A stretch of DNA of 64,000 nucleotides. It comes from Streptomyces kanamyceticus. Lineage in GTDB: Bacteria > Actinomycetota > Actinomycetes > Streptomycetales > Streptomycetaceae. The position numbers were made by a program, and so were the translations under genes. Below the pieces are notes generated by a model. It did not search any database, was not told where the DNA came from, and saw only the letters and a list, made by a program, of their open reading frames with translations. The stretch lies in assembly GCF_008704495.1 (NCBI RefSeq), contig NZ_CP023699.1, positions 5,084,001-5,148,000 on the forward strand, given 5' to 3'. Below are positions 1 to 10,005 of this stretch, one piece after another (the first letter of the stretch is position 1; each line of letters begins with the position of its first letter).

Positions 1-25
1 GAGCGCCTAAGCGGCCACGACGAGG

Positions 26-1171
26 TCAGTCCACCGCCACGGCGGACTCGTCCAGCGCACGCAGCACGTCCGCCACCAGGTCGTCGGGGTCCTCGGCGCC
101 CGCGGAGAAGCGGATGAAGCCCTCGGGGACCGCGTCGCCGCCCCAGCGGCGGCGGCGTTCGGCCGTGGAGCGTACGCCGCCGAAGCTCGTCGCGTCGTCG
201 ACCAGGCGCAGGGCGTCGAGGAAACGCTCGCCACGCGCGCGCGTGGGCAGCGTGAAGGAGACCACGCAGCCGAACCGCCGCATCTGCTGCGAGGCGATCT
301 TGTGCGAGGGGTCGTCGGGCAGCCCGGGGTAGCGCAGGTCCGCGACGTCGGCGCGGGCGCGCAGGGCCTCGGCGACGGCCAGGGCATTGGCGTTCTGGCG
401 GTCGGCGCGCAGCTGGAGCGTGGCCAGGGAGCGGTGTGCGAGCCAGGCCTCCATCGGCCCCGGGATCGCGCCGACGATCTTGCGCCAGCGCCGCACGGCG
501 GCAGTCAACTCCGCGTCCTTGCAGGTGACATAGCCCAAGAGGAGGTCGCCGTGGCCGGTGAGCATCTTGGTGCCGCTGGCCACGGAGAAGTCCGCGCCGA
601 GCTCGAGCGGGCGCTGGCCGAGCGGGGTGGCGAGGGTGTTGTCGACCGCTACCAGGGCGCCACGCGCGTGTGCCGCATCGGCGAGCCCGCGCACGTCGCA
701 CACGTCCAGGCCCGGGTTGGACGGAGTCTCGATCCACAGCAGCTTGGCGCCGTCCAGGACGTCGAGCTGGGCGTCGCCGCCGGTCGGGGCGGTGCGCACC
801 TCTATGCCGTACGCGATGAGCTGCTCCTTGACCAGCGGAAGCACCTGGTAGCCGTCGTCCGGCAGGACGACCACGTCACCGGCGCGCAGCTGCGAGAACA
901 GCACCGCCGAGATCGCGGCCATACCGGAGGCGAAGGTCAGCGTCTCGGCATCGTCGGCACCCGGGGCCTCCAGCTCGCCGATGGCGCGCTCCAGGTGCGT
1001 CCAGGTGGGGTTCTCGTCGCGCGCGTAGGCGTATCCGCCCGTGGGATCGCCCGGCAGGTGGAAGTGGGCCGCGAAGACCGGTCCTGGCAGCGTCGGTTCG
1101 TGCTTCACCGGCTCGGGGAGACCGGCCCGCACCGCGCGGGTGCCGTCGCCCAGGGGTGCCGATTCCGTCAT
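26..1171 (-). CDS. Cystathionine gamma-lyase family PLP enzyme
   Basis: 381 aa, Cys/Met-metabolism PLP-dependent transferase fold, expected to cleave or form C-S bonds in cystathionine in the cytoplasm. The motif SGTKMLTGHGD places the PLP lysine at about K202; the upstream SGMAAI segment (about residues 82-87) is the usual phosphate-contact region. Length is normal for the family. The ATG at 1171 overlaps the TGA of the upstream ptpA gene in an ATGA junction, so translation is probably coupled. The family cannot be split into gamma-lyase, gamma-synthase or beta-lyase by eye; gamma-lyase is the usual Streptomyces annotation and is inferred here. Confidence 0.85.
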   Translation of the reverse strand: MTESAPLGDGTRAVRAGLPEPVKHEPTLPGPVFAAHFHLPGDPTGGYAYARDENPTWTHLERAIGELEAPGADDAETLTFASGMAAISAVLFSQLRAGDVVVLPDDGYQVLPLVKEQLIAYGIEVRTAPTGGDAQLDVLDGAKLLWIETPSNPGLDVCDVRGLADAAHARGALVAVDNTLATPLGQRPLELGADFSVASGTKMLTGHGDLLLGYVTCKDAELTAAVRRWRKIVGAIPGPMEAWLAHRSLATLQLRADRQNANALAVAEALRARADVADLRYPGLPDDPSHKIASQQMRRFGCVVSFTLPTRARGERFLDALRLVDDATSFGGVRSTAERRRRWGGDAVPEGFIRFSAGAEDPDDLVADVLRALDESAVAVD

Positions 1172-1656
1172 GCCGCCCGCCTCTCAACCGCTTCTCGTAC
1201 GACGTCGAGCAGCCCTTCGCTCGCCGCCTCCACCATTCTCAGGCACTCCTCGAACCCGTCGAACTCCCCGTAGTAGGGATCCGGGACGTCCGGGTCGGTG
1301 GCGGTGGGGTCGTACGAGCGCAGCAGCCGCACCTTGGCCGCGTCGGCAGGGGTCGGCGCCAGGCGGCGCAGGGCCCGCAGGTGGCCGGAGTCCAGGGCGA
1401 CGACCAGGTCGAGCCCCGCGAACCAGTCGGCCTCGAAGCGCCGGGCCAGGTGCGCGCTCCGGTATCCGGCCTCGCGCAGGACGGAGACGGTGCGCGGATC
1501 GGCACCGTCCCCTTCGTGCCAGCCGTCGGTGCCCGCGCTGTCCACCTGGACCAGGTCGCCGAGACCGGCCTCCTCGACCCGCGCGCGGAAGACGGCCTCG
1601 GCCATCGGCGACCGGCAGATGTTGCCGGTGCAGACGAAACAGACGGAATAGGTCAT
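1168..1656 (-). CDS. ptpA: Low-molecular-weight protein tyrosine phosphatase
   Basis: 162 aa, the usual size of the family. The N-terminus carries the P-loop CTGNICRS, with nucleophile Cys9 and Arg15, and the C-terminal half has the DPYYG loop with the general acid Asp126. It removes phosphate from phosphotyrosine in cytoplasmic proteins. The first ATG that keeps the P-loop near residue 9 is at 1656; any upstream extension is not conserved-looking. Its stop overlaps the start of the cystathionine lyase by 4 nt (ATGA), so the two are co-expressed. In S. coelicolor (established, from memory) PtpA affects secondary metabolism. The gene lies just downstream of the holin-like membrane gene on the same strand. 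Confidence 0.93.
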   Translation of the reverse strand: MTYSVCFVCTGNICRSPMAEAVFRARVEEAGLGDLVQVDSAGTDGWHEGDGADPRTVSVLREAGYRSAHLARRFEADWFAGLDLVVALDSGHLRALRRLAPTPADAAKVRLLRSYDPTATDPDVPDPYYGEFDGFEECLRMVEAASEGLLDVVREAVERRAA

Positions 1657-1664
1657 CGGGCGGG

Positions 1665-2045
1665 TCAGTCCTTGTCGTCGGGGAGCACGACGTTCATGGC
1701 CCAGGACACGATCGAGATGACCAGGCCGCCCAGGACGGCGGTCCAGAAGCCCTCCACGTGGAAGGGCACGTCGAACTTGTCGGCCAGCCACGAGGTGAGC
1801 AGCAGCATCAGGGCGTTGATCACGAGTGTGATCAGACCGAGGGTCAGGATGAACAGCGGGAACGTGAGGACCTTCACCACCGGCTTGACCAGGAAGTTCA
1901 CCAGGCCGAAGAGCAGGGCGACGATGATCAGCGTCCCCACCTTCTTGCCCGTGCTGTCCCCGGTCAGGGTGATCTTGTCGAGCAGCCACACGGCGACGGC
2001 CAGGGCCGCCGCGTTGGCGGTCGTCTTGACTACGAAATTCTTCAT
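1665..2045 (-). CDS. Phage holin family 4-like membrane protein
   Basis: 126 aa with four hydrophobic segments (about residues 10-22, 36-56, 58-80 and 100-122) and a short charged C-terminus ending DDKD. This is the small integral membrane family usually labelled phage holin family 4 (YvlD-like). The label is historical and a lytic role is not implied in this core location. It starts at ATG 2045 and ends 8 nt before the ptpA start, suggesting one leftward operon with ptpA and the lyase. The cellular role is unknown. Confidence 0.8.
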   Translation of the reverse strand: MKNFVVKTTANAAALAVAVWLLDKITLTGDSTGKKVGTLIIVALLFGLVNFLVKPVVKVLTFPLFILTLGLITLVINALMLLLTSWLADKFDVPFHVEGFWTAVLGGLVISIVSWAMNVVLPDDKD

Positions 2046-2129
2046 GTGTCTGATCGTGGCAGACGTAGGTCGAGAGCGGTCGGTCGAGAACCACCGGGTC
2101 ACGAGCAGGGCAAGGGGCGTACGAGGGCG

Positions 2130-2447
2130 ATGAAGGCATTCCGACTGGACGAGCTGGAGGCGGAACGCGCCGCCAACGACGGCGCGTATCTGCAGTTCCT
2201 GCGGGAGCGGAACATGTCGGTGGGGCTGTACGCGCTCGATACCGGTGCATCCGATCCGCAGCAGCCGCACGGGCAGGACGAGGTGTACATGGTCGTGAGC
2301 GGCCGGGCGTCGATCACGGTCGGGATGGAGACCACGGAGGTGGCGCGCGGCAGCGTCGTCTACGTACCGGCGGGAGTCGCCCACAAGTTCCACCACATCA
2401 GCGAGGACCTGCGGGTGCTCGTCGTCTTCTCGCCGCCCGAGGGCTGA
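2130..2447 (+). CDS. Single-domain cupin protein
   Basis: 105 aa, one small beta-barrel cupin. The metal-site pattern is visible: HGQDEVYMVVSG (motif 1, His47 and Glu51) followed by PAGVAHKF (motif 2, His85), with further histidines at 88-89. The protein probably binds a divalent metal; its substrate is not indicated. The ATG at 2130 is the start that leaves a complete barrel. It is transcribed away from the holin-like gene, with 84 nt between the two starts holding both promoters. A strong hairpin follows at 2480-2510. Confidence 0.8.
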   Translation: MKAFRLDELEAERAANDGAYLQFLRERNMSVGLYALDTGASDPQQPHGQDEVYMVVSGRASITVGMETTEVARGSVVYVPAGVAHKFHHISEDLRVLVVFSPPEG

Positions 2448-2479
2448 GCCTCCCGATCTCCGCTTACCGATCCCCGCCT

Positions 2480-2510
2480 CCCGATCCCCCCGGAGTCTGA
2501 GGGGATCGGG
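2480..2510 (+). terminator. Intrinsic-type hairpin after the cupin gene
   Basis: Perfect 10-bp inverted repeat, CCCGATCCCC at 2480-2489 against GGGGATCGGG at 2501-2510, with an 11-nt loop. It lies 33 nt after the cupin stop. It has no clear U-tract, which is usual for Streptomyces terminators. Confidence 0.65.
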
Positions 2511-2665
2511 GCTGCGACCTCGGGGTTCCCTCAGGGTTGGTTCAGGGGAGGACAAGGGATCCGAGGCCCCCACAGAGCGCTTCGGCCGCCTAGCATCGAA
2601 TGCAAGAAGCCGGGAGCCTGCGAAGGAATCAGGAACCCGCACGGATGCGGAGAGAGGTAAGGACG

Positions 2666-2887
2666 ATGGCGGCGAAGGAGATCTTTGCGGGAATGCCGTG
2701 GTGGGTGAAGTGGATCGCGGTGCCGGTCATCGCCCTGGTCGTGTTCGGCAGCGTGATAGCGAGCGTCGTCGGTTTCGTCGTGGCTCTGCTCTTCAAGGCA
2801 CTGATATTCGTCGCTTTGGTCGGTGGACTCATCTATGTCGTACGGAAGTTCATATCCGGCTCGTCCTCGTCGCGCAGCGACTGGTGA
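2666..2887 (+). CDS. Small membrane protein, DUF5326-like
   Basis: 73 aa from ATG 2666. An N-terminal amphipathic stretch with MPWWVKW is followed by a long hydrophobic region (about residues 16-58) that would form two membrane spans, then a Ser-rich C-terminus. It resembles the small Streptomyces family DUF5326. A purine-rich ribosome site (GAGAGG, near 2651-2656) sits before the chosen start; an in-frame ATG at 2645 is the alternative. Function unknown. A GC-rich imperfect hairpin at about 2973-2989 may end its transcript. Confidence 0.75.
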   Translation: MAAKEIFAGMPWWVKWIAVPVIALVVFGSVIASVVGFVVALLFKALIFVALVGGLIYVVRKFISGSSSSRSDW

Positions 2888-3125
2888 CGTTTCGCGCGAC
2901 AACCGCTGAAGACCACTGAAGCGTGTTTCGCCTGAAGCGCGTTCGGTGAGTTTTCGCAATGGTTCCCTCGGCCGGGGGAAGTTTCCCCGCCGGAGGTCGT
3001 AGCGCGCCTGCCAGGGGCTAGAGTCCGAAAACCGACGCGGGGGTACGACCCCGCGGACGGGTGCCCGTCCCCCTCCCATGCCGTTCCGGGCAGGGGCGGA
3101 CCCCCACGCGCTTCGGGAGTGAACC

Positions 3126-4010
3126 TTGGCCGCGGTCGACCTCAGCAGCTCACCGACAGACACCAGCAGCACGCCCACCGGCGCGAGCACCTCACCGGGT
3201 GGCGCGAGCACCTCACCGGGCGACGTCAGTACCTCGCAGGCCGACGCGGCCGCCGCGACCGTGGCGCCCACCCTCATCGGCTCCGTGCAGCGGGCCATGC
3301 GGTTGCTGGAAGCCGCTGCCTCACATCTGCACGGCGCGCCCGCCAAGCAGCTGGCCCGTGAGGCGGGGCTCGCCCTGCCCACCGCGTACCACCTGCTGCG
3401 CACCCTGACCCACGAGGGCTATCTGCGCCGGGACAAGGGGCTCTTCGTGCTCGGTGAGGCAGCCGAGCGGCTGGGCAACAGCGGGGCGCAGCAGACGCGT
3501 CGCGGCACGATCCGGGAGGCCCTGGAGCACTGGCGCGACACCATCGGCGTCCCGGTGTACTTCGCCATGTACCGCGAGGGCGAGATCGAGCTCGTGGCCG
3601 TCGCCGACACCCCGGGCAATCCCGCGGTCGAGGAGTGGGCGGACTTCCGTGAGACGGGGCACGCCCACGCGATCGGCCAGTGCCTCCTCGCCCAACTCGA
3701 CGAAGCGGCACGGCAGGACCACCTCGACCGCTACCCGGTCCAGTCGATCACGCGCTACTCGGTACGGGACGATCGCACGTTCATGCGCAGGCTCGACGCG
3801 ATGGGGCGCATGCGGCCCGTCGTGGAGCGTCAGGAGTACGCGCTGGGGACGGTCTGCGCCGCGATTCCGATCACGGCGGGGGACACAGCGGCGACTTTGG
3901 CCATTTCTGTCCCCGCCTGCCAGGCGGACCGGCTGCTGCCCGCCGCGCAGCGATTGCAGAGTGAGCTCGGAAAGCTACTAGGGACACTCGCCTTCTCTAT
4001 CAGCATCTGA
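3126..4010 (+). CDS. ssgR: SsgR, IclR-type activator of ssgA
   Basis: 294 aa. Residues about 50-110 form the IclR winged helix-turn-helix (SVQRAMRLLEA, then LALPTAYHLLRTL) and the rest is the IclR effector domain. It lies 103 nt upstream of ssgA on the same strand, the arrangement in which SsgR (established in S. coelicolor) activates ssgA for sporulation. The start is a TTG at 3126 with a GGGAG ribosome site about 7 nt upstream. The first ~45 residues are a Ser/Thr/Pro/Ala-rich tail encoded partly by tandem 21-bp repeats and lie outside the folded domain. A candidate -10 (TAGAGT) is at 3019-3024. A start further downstream is possible. Confidence 0.88.
   Translation: MAAVDLSSSPTDTSSTPTGASTSPGGASTSPGDVSTSQADAAAATVAPTLIGSVQRAMRLLEAAASHLHGAPAKQLAREAGLALPTAYHLLRTLTHEGYLRRDKGLFVLGEAAERLGNSGAQQTRRGTIREALEHWRDTIGVPVYFAMYREGEIELVAVADTPGNPAVEEWADFRETGHAHAIGQCLLAQLDEAARQDHLDRYPVQSITRYSVRDDRTFMRRLDAMGRMRPVVERQEYALGTVCAAIPITAGDTAATLAISVPACQADRLLPAAQRLQSELGKLLGTLAFSISI
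3180..3242 (+). repeat. Tandem 21-bp repeats in the ssgR N-terminal tail
   Basis: Two copies of a 21-bp unit (3180-3200 and 3201-3221), identical except for the last base, encode GASTSPG twice. A third diverged copy (3222-3242) encodes DVSTSQA. The repeats lie in the unstructured tail before the IclR helix-turn-helix, so copy-number change would alter only tail length. Confidence 0.85.
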
Positions 4011-4081
4011 AAACTCACTCCTTGTGATCTGGTGTGCACGTTAAGCAAGATGCGAGGAGTGTCAGGGAGTTGGTTCCTGGC

Positions 4082-4098
4082 CACTTGAGGGCCAAGTG
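4082..4098 (+). promoter_or_regulatory. Inverted repeat just upstream of ssgA
   Basis: Perfect 6-bp inverted repeat CACTTG-N5-CAAGTG ending 15 nt before the ssgA start. It could be an operator half-site pair or an mRNA hairpin next to the ribosome site. No binding protein can be assigned from sequence. Confidence 0.4.
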
Positions 4099-4113
4099 AC
4101 GGGGTAGGGCGCG

Positions 4114-4551
4114 ATGGGCGAGTCGGTGCAGGCAGAGGTCATGATGAGCTTCCTCGTTTCCGAGGAGCTGTCGTTCCGAATCCCGGTGGAGCTGCGCTAC
4201 GAGACCGGCGATCCCTATGCCGTGCGGCTGACGTTCCACCTGCCCGGGGACGCCCCGGTGACGTGGACGTTCGGACGGGAGTTGCTGGTCGACGGGGTGG
4301 GCAGGCCGTGCGGTGACGGGGATGTGCGCATCGAGCCCACCGACCCCGACCTGCTCGACGATGCGCTGATCAGGCTTCAGGTCGGCGGTGACCAGGCGCT
4401 GTTCAGGGTGGGGATCCCGCCGCTGCTCGCGTTCCTCGACCGTACGGACAAGCTGGTGCCGCTGGGGCAGGAGCGGGCGCTCGCCGACTTCGACACGCAT
4501 CTCGACGAGGCGCTCGACCGGATCCTCGCGGAGGAGCAGAACGCGGGTTGA
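4114..4551 (+). CDS. ssgA: SsgA sporulation cell-division activator
   Basis: 145 aa, the founding member of the actinobacterial SsgA-like (SALP) family. The N-terminal half (MGESVQAEVMMSF, PVELRYETGDPYAV, PVTWTFGRELL) and the C-terminus ILAEEQNAG match remembered S. coelicolor SsgA almost throughout. Established role: it marks sites of peptidoglycan synthesis and stimulates sporulation septation in aerial hyphae. It follows its cognate regulator ssgR directly. The ATG at 4114 has a G-rich ribosome site (GGGGTAGGG). The middle region (about residues 70-95) is the part that varies between species. Confidence 0.96.
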   Translation: MGESVQAEVMMSFLVSEELSFRIPVELRYETGDPYAVRLTFHLPGDAPVTWTFGRELLVDGVGRPCGDGDVRIEPTDPDLLDDALIRLQVGGDQALFRVGIPPLLAFLDRTDKLVPLGQERALADFDTHLDEALDRILAEEQNAG

Positions 4552-4625
4552 ACCGCGGCTGTCAACGGACGGAAGCGGATGGCAGATTGCTGCATTTCGT
4601 GGCATCGGCAGGCGCCTTCCCGGGA

Positions 4626-4673
4626 GACGTCACAGTCGACGTCACGGCCGACGTCACAGCTGACGTCACGGCT
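4626..4673. repeat. Four 12-bp GACGTCAC repeats between ssgA and the YibE/F gene
   Basis: Four contiguous 12-bp units, each beginning GACGTCAC followed by AGTC, GGCC, AGCT or GGCT. They fill the space between the convergent genes ssgA and yibE/F-like, and the last unit contains the stop codon of the leftward gene (4666-4668). Each unit has a GACGTC palindrome, so the array could fold or bind a protein, or act as a bidirectional transcription end. Confidence 0.8.
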
Positions 4674-6129
4674 TGCGGCGTCGGCCCCTGCCCCCGCCCC
4701 GGGACGGCCGGGCGGTGCCTGAAGCCGTGCCTGATGCCGTGACGGGAGCCCCACCGGAGGCCCTACCGGAGGCTCCACCGGAAGCCGCGGGCGAGCGGTC
4801 CGCGGAGACCACGAGTGCGGCCAGCGCGGTCGTCACCGGTACCGAGGCGACCAGGCCGATCGAGCCGATCAGGGTGCGGACGATCTCCTCGGCGACGAGC
4901 TCGCTGTTGGCCACCGTGCCCACGCTGGACTGTGCGATCGAGAAGAGGAGCAGCAGGGGAAGCGCCGCGCCCGCGTAGGCGAGGACGAGGGTGTTGACGA
5001 CCGAGGCGATGTGGTCGCGGCCGATGCGGATGCCCGCGCGGTAGAGGCCGCGCCAGCCCATCGTCGGGTTGGCCTGGTGCAGTTCCCAGACCGCCGAGGT
5101 CTGGGTGACAGTCACATCGTCGAGCACGCCGAGCGAACCGATGATGACGCCCGCGAGCAGCAGACCGCTCATGTCGATGGATGGGTACAGGCCGTGGATG
5201 AGCCCGGTGTTGTCGTCCGTGTTGCCGGTCAGCGCGGCCCAGCCGATGAAGAGGGAGCCGAGCAGTCCGATCAGCAGGAGGGAGATGAGTGTGCCGAGGA
5301 CCGCGACCGAGGTGCGGGCCGTGAGCCCGTGGCAGAGGTAGAGCGCGATCAGCATGATGGCGCTCGCCCCGATCACCGCCACGACCAGCGGGTTCGAGCC
5401 TTGCAGGATGGCGGGCAGGATGAAGAACGTGAGGACCATGAAGCTGATGGCGAGCGCGACCAGGGCCATCAGACCGCGCAGCCGTCCCACCACGACGACG
5501 GCGAGCGCGAAGATCCCGGCGAGCAGGGCCATGGGGATCTTGCGGTTCACATCGGTGACGGAGTACTGCAGTCCCTCGGGTGCCTTGGGCTCGTAGGCGA
5601 CCACCACCTGCTGGCCCGTGTGGAGTTGGCGGGGTGAGTCGGGCTGGATGATCTCGTGGAAGGTGCGGCCCTCGTCCTTGCCGCTGCTCACCTCGATCGT
5701 CGCCTTCTTGCAGATGCCCTCGGCGCGGGACTGCGCGGACTGGCCCTCCGCGGTGGAGGTGTCGCCGTTCGGCGGGGTCTGCGAGGCGTTGAGGTCCTTG
5801 CAGGGCAGTTCGAGGACCTTGGTGACCTTCGCCGACTGCATCTGCCGGTCGAAGCCGACGCCGGTCCGCTCGTGCGCGGGCGCACCGCCGGGCCAGAGCA
5901 CCATGAGCCCCACGACCACCGCCGCGGCGAAAGGAATCAGCACCGCCGCGATGACCTTGCGCAGGTGCTTGGAGACCGGCGCGGCCGGGCCGTGGCTGTG
6001 GGAATGCCCGTGAGAGTGCCCGGGTGAGTTCCCGTGCCCGGATGAATTCCCGTGGGAATGTCCGTTTCCGTGGCCCTCGTGAGGCGGTCCGGGTGTGGGC
6101 GGCGGGGACGGCGGCTCTGTGGTGGTCAC
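4666..6129 (-). CDS. YibE/F family integral membrane protein with His-rich N-terminus
   Basis: 487 aa. Residues about 1-50 are rich in His, Gly and Ser (repeated HSHG and SGHGN units). A membrane span follows at about 58-80, then an extracytoplasmic domain (about 85-200) with two cysteine-containing segments. Next comes the multi-span YibE/F region (about 205-440), with about seven hydrophobic segments and the motif GVLDDVTVTQ. The C-terminus is Gly/Ala/Arg-rich. The YibE/F family is of uncertain function; the His-rich tail suggests metal binding (inference). It is divergent from thiC, with the TPP riboswitch in the intervening region, and convergent with ssgA. Confidence 0.85.
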   Translation of the reverse strand: MTTTEPPSPPPTPGPPHEGHGNGHSHGNSSGHGNSPGHSHGHSHSHGPAAPVSKHLRKVIAAVLIPFAAAVVVGLMVLWPGGAPAHERTGVGFDRQMQSAKVTKVLELPCKDLNASQTPPNGDTSTAEGQSAQSRAEGICKKATIEVSSGKDEGRTFHEIIQPDSPRQLHTGQQVVVAYEPKAPEGLQYSVTDVNRKIPMALLAGIFALAVVVVGRLRGLMALVALAISFMVLTFFILPAILQGSNPLVVAVIGASAIMLIALYLCHGLTARTSVAVLGTLISLLLIGLLGSLFIGWAALTGNTDDNTGLIHGLYPSIDMSGLLLAGVIIGSLGVLDDVTVTQTSAVWELHQANPTMGWRGLYRAGIRIGRDHIASVVNTLVLAYAGAALPLLLLFSIAQSSVGTVANSELVAEEIVRTLIGSIGLVASVPVTTALAALVVSADRSPAASGGASGRASGGAPVTASGTASGTARPSRGGGRGRRRKP

Positions 6130-6208
6130 GGCCCGATCATCGCAAGAACGGAGGGGGCCCTCTGTTCAGCGCGGCCGACATGACGCTAGCGTGGAGCCAC
6201 CTTTGCAA

Positions 6209-8143
<1,935 letters not shown>

Positions 8144-8253
8144 GCGGACGGCGAACACCGCGTGTGGACAGGGCCGTAGACGGTGGTGTCCGCAGAGTGC
8201 CATTCTCCTGAGAGCACATAGTTCAGGGGCATAAGTGCCATGGGTGGTGCGAT

Positions 8254-9006
8254 ATGGCGACATCTCTGTGGATACCCCGGGCGGCTTCTGTCCTGCTCCT
8301 GAGCCTCCTGTGTCTGCCCGCCGCCGCGTGCGGCGGCCATGACGACGGGAGCGGTGGGTCGAGTTCGTCCGGAGGCGGATCCGCCGCTTCCGGCGGCGGG
8401 CTCATCAGCGGCGGCACGACCTCGGGTGGCGACACCGGAGACACCAGTGGCACCGGCGGTACCAGCGGCACCGGAGACAACGGGAGCGCTGGTGGCAGCG
8501 GGGACGCCGGAGGCGGTAGCGACACCGGAGCCGGTGGGGACGTCAGCGGCGGCGGCAGTGGGGACAACGGCGGCGGGAAGGTGCCGACCTCGCCGCTGCA
8601 CATTCCTGCCATCAACTACAAGGGACGGCCGTTCGACGCCGTCACCGACTTCGGCCGCCAGACCTGGGCGTTGATCCAGAACGACGTCCGCACCGCCTGC
8701 AAGGACGGCACGGTCTGCCTCCACCTGGAGCGGCTGTACAGCACCAGCCTCCCCGCGTCCGAGACCGCCACCGTCGAGGAGTGCGGCTTCGTGAAGATCT
8801 CGCCGGTCGCGGGCACGAAGGTCGACCGTGACTCGCCCCTGACGATCGTCGGTCTCGGGCCCTGCCTGGGCGGGACGCCGGGTGAGGGTTCGCCTCCTGA
8901 GACGCCACCGCCCGACGGCTCGCCGTCCGTGAGTCCGTCGCCCGACGGCGCACCCCCCGAGGATTCCGTCTCCGTCTCTCCGCCGAGCATCGCTCCCGCT
9001 CCATGA
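8254..9006 (+). CDS. Putative lipoprotein with Gly/Ser/Thr-rich region and PASTA-like segment
   Basis: 250 aa, not assignable to a named family. Residues 1-26 look like a lipoprotein signal ending LPAAAC (Cys26), although the -3 position is Ala rather than the usual Leu. Residues ~27-108 are a low-complexity Gly/Ser/Thr/Asp stretch that would act as a spacer. Residues ~115-205 form a compact segment with four cysteines and a PASTA-like ending (ISPVAGTKVDRDSPLTI). The last ~45 residues are Pro/Ser-rich. Its stop overlaps the next start (ATGA), so it probably works with the downstream membrane protein. PASTA domains often bind muropeptides; a cell-wall sensing role here is inference. Confidence 0.75.
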   Translation: MATSLWIPRAASVLLLSLLCLPAAACGGHDDGSGGSSSSGGGSAASGGGLISGGTTSGGDTGDTSGTGGTSGTGDNGSAGGSGDAGGGSDTGAGGDVSGGGSGDNGGGKVPTSPLHIPAINYKGRPFDAVTDFGRQTWALIQNDVRTACKDGTVCLHLERLYSTSLPASETATVEECGFVKISPVAGTKVDRDSPLTIVGLGPCLGGTPGEGSPPETPPPDGSPSVSPSPDGAPPEDSVSVSPPSIAPAP

Positions 9007-10004
9007 CCGCATCGGAACCGTCCGAAGGCCCGCTCGGCATCCAGCAGTTGTGGACCATCGTGGGCACGATCATCGCCCCCACCAGCATGGCCACCGCGCT
9101 GCTCTACTACTTCGGCTGGCATCACGCGTACTGGTTCTTCGACTACTTCGGTGTGAACTCCACCGTCCTCGGATTCAGCACCGCCGACTACCTGATGCGC
9201 AGCCTGGACGCGCTCTACGTGCCGCTCACGGTCACGGCGGGCGCTTCGCTGCTCGCCTTCTGGGGCCATGACCTGCTGCGCAGGCGCCTCACGGCGGGGC
9301 ATGAGATCCGCTTGCTGCGGCGCGCGTTGCCGATCATGACCGGCGTCGGCGCGCTGCTCACGCTCGGCGGCTTCTGGTCCGTCCTGAGCAGGACCTTCTT
9401 CCTCCGCCACATCCTCGTGGCGGCGCCGCTGAGCCTGGCGTTCGGCGTACTGCTCCTCGCGTACACGCTCCATCTCTGGCGTACGCTCCCCAACCCGCCG
9501 CCGGACGAGGGTACGTCCGACCCCGAAAACGACACGGAGCTCTCCCCGCCCCCACCCGCAACTCCAGCCCCACCCGAACCCACGCCAGCCCCGCCGCCCC
9601 GCCCTCCGGCAGCCGCTCTCGCCGAGTGGGGTGTCGTCCTCGTGCTCGTGGGGCTCGGTCTCTTCTGGGCGGCCAATGACTACGCGGCCGCCGTCGGCGA
9701 GACCCGTGCCCGCGAGTTCGCCGCGGACCTGCCCACCTATCCGTACGCGATCGTCTACAGTGCGGACAGCCTCAGCCTCACCGCACCGGGAGTGCGCGAG
9801 ACCCGCTGCCGGGACCCCAAGGCCGCCTATCGCTTCCGCTACGACGGGCTCAAGCTCATGCTGCAGTCCGGGAATCAGTACGTCCTCGTGCCCGAGCTCT
9901 GGTCACGGGCAGGCGGAGTGGCCGTACTCCTTCCCCGATCCTCTTCCGTGCGCCTCGAGTTCGCGCCGCCGCTCGCCGGCAGCGGCGCCTCGAAGAGGTG
10001 TTGA
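9003..10004 (+). CDS. Multi-span membrane protein coupled to the lipoprotein
   Basis: 333 aa. Hydrophobic segments lie at about residues 14-34, 72-90, 104-124 and 138-158. A Pro-rich loop follows (about 165-200), then a fifth span (about 204-224) and an extracytoplasmic C-terminal domain of about 100 residues. There is one cysteine (Cys280) within the C-terminal domain and one at its very end. No recognised domain. The ATG at 9003 overlaps the lipoprotein stop (ATGA), indicating coupled translation and a shared task at the cell surface. Confidence 0.75.
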   Translation: MTASEPSEGPLGIQQLWTIVGTIIAPTSMATALLYYFGWHHAYWFFDYFGVNSTVLGFSTADYLMRSLDALYVPLTVTAGASLLAFWGHDLLRRRLTAGHEIRLLRRALPIMTGVGALLTLGGFWSVLSRTFFLRHILVAAPLSLAFGVLLLAYTLHLWRTLPNPPPDEGTSDPENDTELSPPPPATPAPPEPTPAPPPRPPAAALAEWGVVLVLVGLGLFWAANDYAAAVGETRAREFAADLPTYPYAIVYSADSLSLTAPGVRETRCRDPKAAYRFRYDGLKLMLQSGNQYVLVPELWSRAGGVAVLLPRSSSVRLEFAPPLAGSGASKRC

Positions 10005-10005
10005 T

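Noticed and set aside
302..1273. Long rightward frame opposite the cystathionine lyase
   Set aside because: High-GC mirror frame with low-complexity Arg/Gly/Ala composition; the lyase on the other strand has full motifs.
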